44,635 nt of DNA from Thaumasiovibrio sp043421945 (GTDB lineage Bacteria > Pseudomonadota > Gammaproteobacteria > Enterobacterales > Vibrionaceae): assembly GCA_043421945.1 (NCBI GenBank), contig JBHOGO010000032.1, positions 1 to 44,635 of the forward strand, in the 5' to 3' direction. The notes under the pieces were generated by a model. The model did no database searches. It saw only the letters and a list, made by a program, of their open reading frames with translations, and had not been told where the DNA came from. The translations under genes were made by a program, and so were the position numbers. This document shows positions 16,440 through 23,673 of the stretch, one piece after another. How positions within the stretch are numbered: the stretch's first letter is position 1; every line of letters starts with the position of its first letter.

Positions 16440-16979
16440 ATGAGCACTGTGCTTACCGTCGGAGACATCGTCAATCTACAAGCCCCAATTTTGCGTGAAG
16501 AGACATCTATCCTGACTGCAATTGATAAGTTACTAGATAGTAAGCTTAACGGTGCCGCTGTTTGTGATAAGAACGAACAATTAATTGGCTTCTTATCTAC
16601 ACACGACATCATGGTGGAGATGTGGTGCAGAAACAATCAGCTTCAAGAGACCACGACCGTTGGTGAGCTTATGAATACAGACGTCATGGTTATCGACGCA
16701 TCTGTTCGATTAAGTGATGCGTTGGAATATCTCGCACTTGATATGGCACAGCTCTACCCAACGACAGATTCTGGCTATGTGACCAATATGACCACGCTTA
16801 CTGTTGAAGAACGAGCAAAGTCAATCAAGGTCAGTAAGCCACAGATTCTACCCGTTCTCGATAAAGGTCAATATGTGGGCTTAATATCGCGCCATGAAGT
16901 GTTAACTGGCATTCGCTCTCTCTGTGAAGGTAATGCTGATATCACAACTGCAGGCATGGCGACAGTTAGTACCGCCTAG
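16440..16979 (+). CDS. CBS-domain pair protein
   Basis: A 179-residue cytoplasmic protein with two CBS domains: residues about 8-62 (SILTAIDKLLDSKLNGAAVCDKNEQLIGFLSTHDI) and about 74-160 (VMVIDASVRLSDALEYL, then QILPVLDKGQYVGLISRHEVL), with an insert of about 25 residues in the second. CBS pairs bind adenine nucleotides and often regulate a transporter. TAGGAG lies 6 bases before the ATG. The DUF3360 transporter follows after 116 bases on the same strand, so a sensor-transporter pair is plausible. Confidence 0.85.
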   Translation: MSTVLTVGDIVNLQAPILREETSILTAIDKLLDSKLNGAAVCDKNEQLIGFLSTHDIMVEMWCRNNQLQETTTVGELMNTDVMVIDASVRLSDALEYLALDMAQLYPTTDSGYVTNMTTLTVEERAKSIKVSKPQILPVLDKGQYVGLISRHEVLTGIRSLCEGNADITTAGMATVSTA

Positions 16980-17095
16980 TTTCACATTGAATAAATTATT
17001 TACTGTCAGCTTAACCAACTTAATAAACCTTTGTGTCGTATTCACAATTTTTGGTTGCTGCCAGTAAGCTAAGAACAATTATATTTGGAGTTATA

Positions 17096-18625
17096 ATGGA
17101 GCAAGTCTCTCACCTTTACGCTGTTAACCACTTATTTATAGCCTTAATAGCATTAACAGTGATGGTTCTGGTTGCACGCACAATTGTTGCGGGTACAAAG
17201 TACTCTTCACTACTCGTCATTGTTGTATTTGGCTTAGGGCTTGGTGCTCTATTCGTCGAAAGCAGCATGACGACACCGGGCCTTGGTGAATTCCCTGTGA
17301 TTGTATTGATTAGCCAGACAACGGTGATCGCACTTATCGCTTCTTTCTTCGTTGGTGGTCAAGAAATTAAACGCTTACTATCGAAGCAAGACATTCATGA
17401 TGATGGTTTTTTCATTCCATCTTCTAGTGAACTAGTCATGGGGACAACAAGTACTCAGTTTGTCTATATTCTTCGTGGTTTCCTGCTACTCGTGGGTATT
17501 CAAGCTGTTGACGTCATGATTTCTGGTCGTTCAGGCACCGCGATTTTGGGCGATTCATACCTTCTGTTCGCTTATATTTGTTTAGCACTGGCGTTCATTT
17601 TAATCGATGCACGTGCGCAAGCTTCAAACAAAGCCCTTTACATTCGTAAAGGCTTAGCGGAAGTACTTGCTATCATCGTTGTACTAAACCTATCTCTAAA
17701 ACTAGCAGCGGCAGTAGCACCAATTATTGGTCTTCCACAAATTTTCTTTGCGATGGTTCTGTCTTCTGGTCTAGGTATGCTTTTACCTAAATGGAAGCTT
17801 GGTCCAACAATGAATGCGCTTTTGTTTGCAGGTATCCCACTTGTGCTATCTGGTAGCTTCTTAGTGGGCGGCTCGCACATGATTGAAGCATTTACAATCC
17901 CTGGCTTAACGAGCGTAATCGCATACGGTTTTGCGGGTCAAATGTTCTGGATGTTCGGTGGCCTATGCCTACTGATCTTTGCGGGCAAAGCGAACGCTCT
18001 ACAAAACCTAGCACCAGGCATGGCGGGTGGTCTATCTCACTCAGGCCTAACGGGTGCATGTACTGCTGGAGACTTTGGTCCTAAAGCATCATCGCGTGCA
18101 CCTATCATGATCAACATTCCTTTTGCTGGTCATATCTTCGTATTCACTATTCTTGCTGCGAGTGCTGAGCGTGGTGAGCTAATGGTAAGCTGGACACTAC
18201 CTCTTCTTGCGGCAGGTGTTGCTTTTGTCGCGCTATCACTGAAGAACTTACGTAATGCGAATGGTTGTGAAGCAACAGAAATTAAAGGCTTAATGCAGTT
18301 CTCGCTTGGCTGGCAGATCATGGCGGTGTTTGGTAGCTTTACCCTTCTAGCACTTGCTGGTATGTCACTAGAGCACGCGTCAATGTCTGCGGCTTCTGGT
18401 CTATCACACTTTGGTTTATATGCAGCGGTTCAAGAAGGTATGTTTGGTGCAACAGCGGCGAGCTTGATTACCTTTACTTTCGCAATGACATTCCTTGTAC
18501 ACCCACTCGTATTTGGTATGTTTGGTAAAGCAGCAGAAAATGGCGGTCGCATGTCTGAGCGCGGTGTTGCTACCATTGCTCTTATCGGTGCACTTGGTAT
18601 TTTGTTTGCTATCTTCTCTATCTAA
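17096..18625 (+). CDS. DUF3360 membrane protein, SulP-like transporter
   Basis: An inner-membrane protein of 509 residues with 12 or more helices, matching the Vibrionaceae DUF3360 family. Short helices with Gly/Ser-rich breaks, such as NLAPGMAGGLSHSGLTGACTAGDFGP (about residues 302-327), recall the split helices of SulP or nucleobase permeases, so an anion or small-solute transporter is likely. The substrate is unknown. The ATG at 17096 has TTGGAG 5 bases upstream, better than the open frame from 17033. The gene ends at the terminator at 18671-18698 and probably forms a unit with the CBS gene. Confidence 0.78.
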   Translation: MEQVSHLYAVNHLFIALIALTVMVLVARTIVAGTKYSSLLVIVVFGLGLGALFVESSMTTPGLGEFPVIVLISQTTVIALIASFFVGGQEIKRLLSKQDIHDDGFFIPSSSELVMGTTSTQFVYILRGFLLLVGIQAVDVMISGRSGTAILGDSYLLFAYICLALAFILIDARAQASNKALYIRKGLAEVLAIIVVLNLSLKLAAAVAPIIGLPQIFFAMVLSSGLGMLLPKWKLGPTMNALLFAGIPLVLSGSFLVGGSHMIEAFTIPGLTSVIAYGFAGQMFWMFGGLCLLIFAGKANALQNLAPGMAGGLSHSGLTGACTAGDFGPKASSRAPIMINIPFAGHIFVFTILAASAERGELMVSWTLPLLAAGVAFVALSLKNLRNANGCEATEIKGLMQFSLGWQIMAVFGSFTLLALAGMSLEHASMSAASGLSHFGLYAAVQEGMFGATAASLITFTFAMTFLVHPLVFGMFGKAAENGGRMSERGVATIALIGALGILFAIFSI

Positions 18626-18670
18626 TTTGAATTCATAGCTTACTTATTTATTCAAGAACTTAGATAACTT

Positions 18671-18698
18671 AAAAGCAGCCGATTCCGGCTGCTTTTTT
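18671..18698 (+). terminator. Intrinsic terminator after the DUF3360 gene
   Basis: The stem AAAAGCAGCC (18671-18680) and GGCTGCTTTT (18687-18696) has a 6-base loop and ends in T. The A run on the left lets it also work for the convergent MscS gene. Confidence 0.92.
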
Positions 18699-18758
18699 CG
18701 TTTCAGGTCGTGAGGATTAAATGTTAGATGGCTTGAAGATACAAACAAAACAAAGATG

Positions 18759-20399
18759 TTATTCGGTGTTGTTATTCACCATATGGAGATGAACATCTTG
18801 TTGTGGGAATGGAATAGAAATACCTTCCCGGTCAAACCTCATTTTCACTTCTCGCGTGACATCCCAGTAAACACTCCAATAGTCTTCAGTTTTAACCCAA
18901 GGGCGCACAATAAAATCGACAGAGGACGAATTAAGGACATGAAGTTTGATAGTCGGCTCTGGTGAGCGAAGCACCAAAGGGTGTTCGGTCAAAATAGCGT
19001 CTAACACCGCTTCTGTCTTTTCGACATCATCCCCATAACCAATCCCAAACGTCATATCAACACGACGGACCCTTTCATGGGTAATATTCTTGATAGTATC
19101 TCCCCAAATCTTGCTGTTAGGGACAATGAGGATCTGGTTATCAAAGGTTTTAATCGTCGTACTAACCAAACTCATATGACTCACTTTACCGGATGTATCA
19201 CCTGCTTCTACGAAATCATCAACATCAAACGGACGATAAATCAGTAGCATCATACCCGATGCAAAGTTAGATAATGTATCTTGCAGTGCAAATCCTATAA
19301 TCACACCGGCAATACCAAAACCGGTCAATACCGGGGCCAAGTTAAGGCCGATTTGGGAAAGAGCGACCAACACACCAATGAATAGAACAATATTGCCACT
19401 AATCGAAATAATAAAATCTTTCATTAGCTGTGATATTTGAAAAGTCGGTGACGATACCGCTCGCACAACGAGCCGCCGAGTGATTCTCTTGAAAACTGTC
19501 GAGGTAAAAATAATGACAAAAAAGACCGTAATTTTAAACAGGGCAGCTGGCGCATTTTGAACCAACCAATCTTTAAATTCATTTAACCCGTCAGAAAGTA
19601 GAGACCAAAACACTTTCGTCGTTAGCATTTGATTCGTTAGGTTACCTGAAACGAAAAATAACTGTTTCGTATAGGTCGTCGTCTCTATTTTCATTTTACC
19701 GGCAAGATCTGAGATAAACTGCAACCCTTTAATATCACCCGCAACTTGTCGCTGAGTGAGAATATATTGTAACTGCAAAGCTGCTTTTTCTTCTTCAGAA
19801 GCTGATTTGATCTGACTAGCTAACAAACTCTCTTGCTGACTATCAAATGACAATTTGGCAGACAGATAATCAAGCCTTAGAGTAATATTATTAATCAGGC
19901 TTTGTTTTTTCTCTTCATTAGGCTGACCAAGGAGTTCTAACCACCCAACGTTAATCCATTGTTCTTTAAGGATAGAGTGATAAAAGACAGTCGCTTCATG
20001 GAGTGTTTTTTGAATAATTAACTTTTGCTCTGGATCGGCACTGTCTAAGTTAGTTTGTAGCCTGATTGCTTCCTCAACTAAGAAGTCTGTCGCTAAAGTG
20101 AGGTAATCGATTTGGTCATTCACAAACTCGATGATTCTTGGTCTATTTTCTTCGGTGCGTTTACTGATCAGAGCTTGCAATTCAGCGCGTATATCCTCAT
20201 TCTTTTTCAGCATCTGCATATCGATGATATTTTTAGCCGTCCCCGTCTTATTCAGAGACTGCTTATATAACACCTCAATTTCTCTTTCCATTTTCTCTAT
20301 TTGGGCAAATTCATCGGGTACAGGTACTAAGGTTTCTTCCGCTTCTTGGGCAAAAGAAGACAACGAAAAGCAAAATGTGATGATGAATAACCAGCGCAT
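18759..20399 (-). CDS. MscS family mechanosensitive channel with periplasmic domain
   Basis: A 546-residue channel. It starts with a signal peptide (MRWLFIITFCFSLSSFAQ), then about 230 residues of helical, coiled-coil-rich periplasmic domain, then several membrane helices from about residue 275. The MscS core reads FGIAGVIIGFALQDTLSNFASGMMLLIYRPFDVDDFVEAG, with the Gly/Ala-rich pore helix, followed by the beta domain VSTTIKTFDNQILIVPNSKIWGDTIKN and the cytoplasmic vestibule. It should open under membrane tension during hypo-osmotic shock. The periplasmic part is longer than in plain MscS but much shorter than in MscK. Confidence 0.9.
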   Translation of the reverse strand: MRWLFIITFCFSLSSFAQEAEETLVPVPDEFAQIEKMEREIEVLYKQSLNKTGTAKNIIDMQMLKKNEDIRAELQALISKRTEENRPRIIEFVNDQIDYLTLATDFLVEEAIRLQTNLDSADPEQKLIIQKTLHEATVFYHSILKEQWINVGWLELLGQPNEEKKQSLINNITLRLDYLSAKLSFDSQQESLLASQIKSASEEEKAALQLQYILTQRQVAGDIKGLQFISDLAGKMKIETTTYTKQLFFVSGNLTNQMLTTKVFWSLLSDGLNEFKDWLVQNAPAALFKITVFFVIIFTSTVFKRITRRLVVRAVSSPTFQISQLMKDFIISISGNIVLFIGVLVALSQIGLNLAPVLTGFGIAGVIIGFALQDTLSNFASGMMLLIYRPFDVDDFVEAGDTSGKVSHMSLVSTTIKTFDNQILIVPNSKIWGDTIKNITHERVRRVDMTFGIGYGDDVEKTEAVLDAILTEHPLVLRSPEPTIKLHVLNSSSVDFIVRPWVKTEDYWSVYWDVTREVKMRFDREGISIPFPQQDVHLHMVNNNTE

Positions 20400-20631
20400 A
20401 TGGACAGATCCCCAAAGGTAACGATGCTCAAAGGTAGCTATACCTGTATGTTGCTATATCCGTGTAAAGCTATGTTCAGGTGTAGTTATGTTTAAAGATA
20501 GCGAGATAAAGAGAATATACAGGCCCCTATTGACTCAGTTTCAAGAAAGAGCGCAAAAAGCAAGCAAAACCAACGTAGGTACAACTAAGCACAGTGATTT
20601 ATCAACGCGTTACCCATTGAAAGAGTAGACT
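20400..20631. repeat. Degenerate 16-bp tandem repeat in the MscS upstream region
   Basis: GCTAT occurs at 20437, 20453 and 20469, GTTAT at 20485 and GCGAG at 20501, each exactly 16 bp after the last, with partly conserved flanks (about GTAGCTATNTTCNGGT). The repeat core is about 20434-20505, just upstream of the MscS start. The rest of the stretch has no visible gene. Confidence 0.55.
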
Positions 20632-20748
20632 ATGGAGAAGATGACTTCGATCTATTGTCCGCAGTGCGATAGATACTGGGACATTGGTGAACATTGCTTG
20701 AGGAAGGAGAAAGCTTGTTTATCTGGGTATTCAAAAAGCCAGCGCTAG
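20632..20748 (+). CDS. Possible 38-residue Cys-rich small protein
   Basis: A short open frame encodes 38 residues with four Cys: CPQC near residue 9, a Cys at 22 and a Cys at 29, resembling a small zinc ribbon (CPQCDRYWDIGEHC). AAGAG lies about 7 bases before the ATG. Its stop lies in the left part of a strong terminator stem (20738-20763), so transcript and frame end together. I know of no family for it. It could be a chance frame, since the terminator also serves ppiC. Confidence 0.4.
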   Translation: MEKMTSIYCPQCDRYWDIGEHCLRKEKACLSGYSKSQR

Positions 20749-20774
20749 ATTAACTGCGCTGGCCTATTTTTTTT
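20733..20774. terminator. Bidirectional terminator by ppiC
   Basis: The stem GCCAGCGC (20738-20745) and GCGCTGGC (20756-20763) has a 10-base loop. A run of eight T at 20767-20774 lies on the right and five A at 20733-20737 on the left, so it can end both the plus-strand small frame and ppiC. Confidence 0.88.
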
Positions 20775-20811
20775 CAATTTGCGGCGCCAACAATGGACTG
20801 CCGTTGACTAG

Positions 20812-21090
20812 TTAAGTACGGTAAAGCACTTTTACCACATGCCACCCAAATTTTGTTTTGACGAGTTGTGGCGTCAAAATTTCACCGGTAAAACATGCCT
20901 TATCGAACTGAGGCACCATTTGACCTTTGCGAAATTCACCTAGGTCGCCGCCTTTTTTCCCCGATGGGCAAGTCGAATGTCTTTTGGCAAGCGTTTGAAA
21001 TTTCGCGCCTTTTTTAAGCTGACTGATGATATCTTCAGCTAGTTCTTTATGTTTCACCAAAATGTGCAACGCTGCTGCCGTACGAGCCAT
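20812..21090 (-). CDS. ppiC: Peptidyl-prolyl cis-trans isomerase C (parvulin)
   Basis: A 92-residue single-domain parvulin, almost the length of E. coli PpiC (93). It has the same start, MARTAAALHILVK, and the parvulin core FQTLAKRHSTCPSGKKGGDLGEFRKGQMVPQFDKACF and FGWHVVKVLYR. It isomerises prolyl bonds in the cytoplasm. The ATG at 21090 has AGAGGT 5 bases upstream; the open frame to 21198 would add a non-homologous extension. It is divergent from the ABC-class ATPase gene. Confidence 0.93.
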   Translation of the reverse strand: MARTAAALHILVKHKELAEDIISQLKKGAKFQTLAKRHSTCPSGKKGGDLGEFRKGQMVPQFDKACFTGEILTPQLVKTKFGWHVVKVLYRT

Positions 21091-21209
21091 AGGTAACCTC
21101 TGTTGTGACGTTTTCAAAGCCATTAATTTTGCGACAAACCGTGTTAAAAACACTCGCTTGTTTACTGAAGCTGCACTATACAGATCTATTAGAAACACGC
21201 CAAATGAAA

Positions 21210-21227
21210 ACCTGTAAGAAAACAGGT
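21210..21227 (+). promoter_or_regulatory. Hairpin covering the ribosome site of the ABC-class ATPase
   Basis: ACCTGT (21210-21215) and ACAGGT (21222-21227) form a 6-bp stem with a 6-base loop. The AGG inside the second arm is the likely Shine-Dalgarno sequence of the ATG at 21231, so the stem could lower translation. Confidence 0.3.
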
Positions 21228-21230
21228 ATC

Positions 21231-22913
21231 ATGCGCCTCAATGATGTGACCATACGAGAATTATACGTGGACGTTTTAGAACACAAACTCAAAAAAATAG
21301 ACCGCCAAAACTACCGCAGCTACAACAGCTTGAAGGGCGAATACACATTCCCAGATTTCAGCTTGCACTTTGATACGATTCAAGCTGACCCTTTTGCGCC
21401 TGCTTGCCGAGTTCGTGCACGTCGTAATTGGTCACTCACCGATCTTGATTGGTTAAAAGAAACCTCACAAGATTACCAACGTGCAGCACGTGATTTCTTA
21501 ACGCGTGAATTCGCCAACATGGTGCAGCAGAACAATGAAATTAGCATCGATAAGCCAGGACAAACGGTCTTAGATCGTACATCGGTTGTTTTCGATGAAG
21601 AAGCCATTGAACTTCGCTTTCGTGTTGCCCTCCCTGCTGATGGTCGCTCTATACTGGCGAAATCAGCCTTGCATTTGCTTACGTTTATCCTGCCTAAGAT
21701 CATTCGCAAAGTGACCATCGCACGTGAGCTTAACCTTGATGCTATGAAGCAACACTGCTGCAATGTTGAAGACCAAGCAGCGTTACGTGCGCAGTTAGAA
21801 GAGCATAATCTTATTGCATTCGTTGCAAATGGTGCGGTATTACCTCGCCTTGCGGGTAATGTTGATACCCCACTTGCTGACGCAATTCCTTTCACAACCC
21901 CCGACTCTCTCAAAGTAACGTTGAATACCCCACACAGTGGTCACATTCAAGGTATGGGCATCCCAGCAGGTATTACCTTGATCGTCGGTGGTGGTTTCCA
22001 TGGCAAGTCGACGCTTTTAAACGCGATTGAACAAGGTATTTTTGACCACATTGAAAGCGATGGTCGTCAGCAAGTGGTTACTGACATCAATGCTGTGAAA
22101 ATTCGTGCCGAAGATGGACGTTGTGTTCATCATCTTGATTTATCGCCTTACATTAATCATTTGCCACATGGCAAATCAACAACCGATTTCTCAACGCAGA
22201 ATGCCTCTGGCTCCACCAGCCAAGCGGCTTGGCTGCAAGAGTCTTTGGAAGCTGGCGCGACAAGCTTGCTCATTGATGAAGATACCTCTGCGACAAACTT
22301 CATGATCCGAGACGAACGCATGCAAGCGCTTGTGGTCAAGGATCAAGAACCGATCACACCTTTGGTTGATCGTATTTCTCAGCTACGTGACGAACATAAT
22401 GTGTCTGTTCTTCTTGTCATGGGCGGTTCAGGTGACTATTTGGATATGGCTGACACTGTTATCCAACTGCATGATTACCATGCCTACGATGTGACTGAAA
22501 AGGCAAAGGAAGTGATTGCTCAGCACCCAACGGCACGTCAGTCTGAAGCCACGGCTGAATTACCAAAACCACGTCCACGTCAGTTAAGCTCTGGTCAATT
22601 AAAAGGCTTACTTGAAGATGGTAAATTCCGAATTCAGGTGAAAAACAAAACCGCCCTTCGCTTTGGTCGTGAGTGGGTAGATTTAAACTCACTAGAACAA
22701 ATTGGTCACGCTAGTCAACTCCACGCAACAGGCTGGTTATGGTTCCAAATGGCGCAGCAAAAAGGCTGGGTAAAGCAACCTGCTAAAGCGTTTGAATCTA
22801 TGCTTCATGCTGATTGGCACCGCACACTGCCACCTTATGGCGACCTTGCGCTACCACGTGCTATCGATATTATGGCTGTCTTAAACCGCATGCGTGCTGC
22901 AGAGTTTAAATAA
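21231..22913 (+). CDS. ABC-class ATPase family protein
   Basis: A 560-residue protein of the family of predicted ABC-class ATPases (ABC_ATPase, COG3044). The Walker A motif is GGGFHGKSTLLNAIEQG (about residues 253-269). The segment GSTSQAAWLQESLEAGATSLLIDEDTSATNFMIRD holds a signature-like stretch and the Walker B LLIDED, and LLVMGGSGDYLDMADTVI follows. No membrane helices are seen, and its function is unknown. I chose the ATG at 21231; the frame is open to 21105, and an ATG at 21204 is possible but has no ribosome site. A GNAT gene follows after 9 bases in the same operon. Confidence 0.85.
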   Translation: MRLNDVTIRELYVDVLEHKLKKIDRQNYRSYNSLKGEYTFPDFSLHFDTIQADPFAPACRVRARRNWSLTDLDWLKETSQDYQRAARDFLTREFANMVQQNNEISIDKPGQTVLDRTSVVFDEEAIELRFRVALPADGRSILAKSALHLLTFILPKIIRKVTIARELNLDAMKQHCCNVEDQAALRAQLEEHNLIAFVANGAVLPRLAGNVDTPLADAIPFTTPDSLKVTLNTPHSGHIQGMGIPAGITLIVGGGFHGKSTLLNAIEQGIFDHIESDGRQQVVTDINAVKIRAEDGRCVHHLDLSPYINHLPHGKSTTDFSTQNASGSTSQAAWLQESLEAGATSLLIDEDTSATNFMIRDERMQALVVKDQEPITPLVDRISQLRDEHNVSVLLVMGGSGDYLDMADTVIQLHDYHAYDVTEKAKEVIAQHPTARQSEATAELPKPRPRQLSSGQLKGLLEDGKFRIQVKNKTALRFGREWVDLNSLEQIGHASQLHATGWLWFQMAQQKGWVKQPAKAFESMLHADWHRTLPPYGDLALPRAIDIMAVLNRMRAAEFK

Positions 22914-22922
22914 GAGTTAGCC

Positions 22923-23507
22923 ATGGATATTAATGCCTTAAAGCAGGGGCTTTCTGTTTCATTAAACGATAGCGTCAACGTACGTCTTATTTGTCAGGAT
23001 GACCTTGCTGACATTATCACTATGCTGGATGATGAGCGTGTTACTGAGTATCTCTTTTTCGCTCCAGCGCCTGTAGACGTTTATGAAGGCTACTTTAACC
23101 CTTTGATTGAGGAATCAATGCAAGCGGTTGAAGCGGGGAATTGGCCAGCAAGTCCTATTTTTATTGTTCGCGATAATGTGGGAAGTTACATGGGAATGGT
23201 CGGCGTTGCAGCGGTAATGCTTCTTGAAGGCAATTTTGAAGTTGGCTATCAATTACCTCATGCCTCTTGGGGCAAAGGGTTAGGTACCCTACTCTGTCAA
23301 TTCGCAACAGCCCTGGTTTTCGAGCATTTAAATGGACATAAGGTCACTGCCGATTGTTATGCGTCAAATATTGCCTCCTACCGCATTATGGAAAAGTCGG
23401 GGTATGAGCGAGAAGGTATGCAATGCGCATATTACTTGCGCGGTGATGGCTACGATGACCGCGTATTGTATGGTATGACTAAATCGCAGTACTTAGAGCA
23501 AAAATAG
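22923..23507 (+). CDS. GNAT family acetyltransferase (RimJ/RimL type)
   Basis: A 194-residue acetyltransferase with the RimL-like order: RLICQDDLADIITMLDDERVTEYLFF, the central GNFEVGYQLPHASWGKGLGTLLCQFA (acetyl-CoA loop WGKGLGT) and ADCYASNIASYRIMEKSGYEREG. It would transfer acetyl to an amine of a protein or small molecule; the substrate is unknown. It starts 9 bases after the ABC-class ATPase, which suggests coexpression, and ends at the terminator at 23606-23640. Confidence 0.85.
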   Translation: MDINALKQGLSVSLNDSVNVRLICQDDLADIITMLDDERVTEYLFFAPAPVDVYEGYFNPLIEESMQAVEAGNWPASPIFIVRDNVGSYMGMVGVAAVMLLEGNFEVGYQLPHASWGKGLGTLLCQFATALVFEHLNGHKVTADCYASNIASYRIMEKSGYEREGMQCAYYLRGDGYDDRVLYGMTKSQYLEQK

Positions 23508-23605
23508 CACTAACAGTGACGAATGGGCAGTTGCGGTTGAGCAATGCCGTTAAGATTGCCAGTACTCAGTGTGTAGCCTGTGCTCTGTCGTTTTGTCATT
23601 GATAT

Positions 23606-23640
23606 AAAAAAGCGCTGATGCTTTACATCAGCGCTTTTTT
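23606..23640. terminator. Strong bidirectional terminator
   Basis: A 15-bp stem, AAAAAAGCGCTGATG (23606-23620) and CATCAGCGCTTTTTT (23626-23640), has a 5-base loop. It separates the convergent GNAT and glgB genes. Confidence 0.96.
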
Positions 23641-23673
23641 TATCCATTGCTTTTGCTGCTAATCACAAAACAG

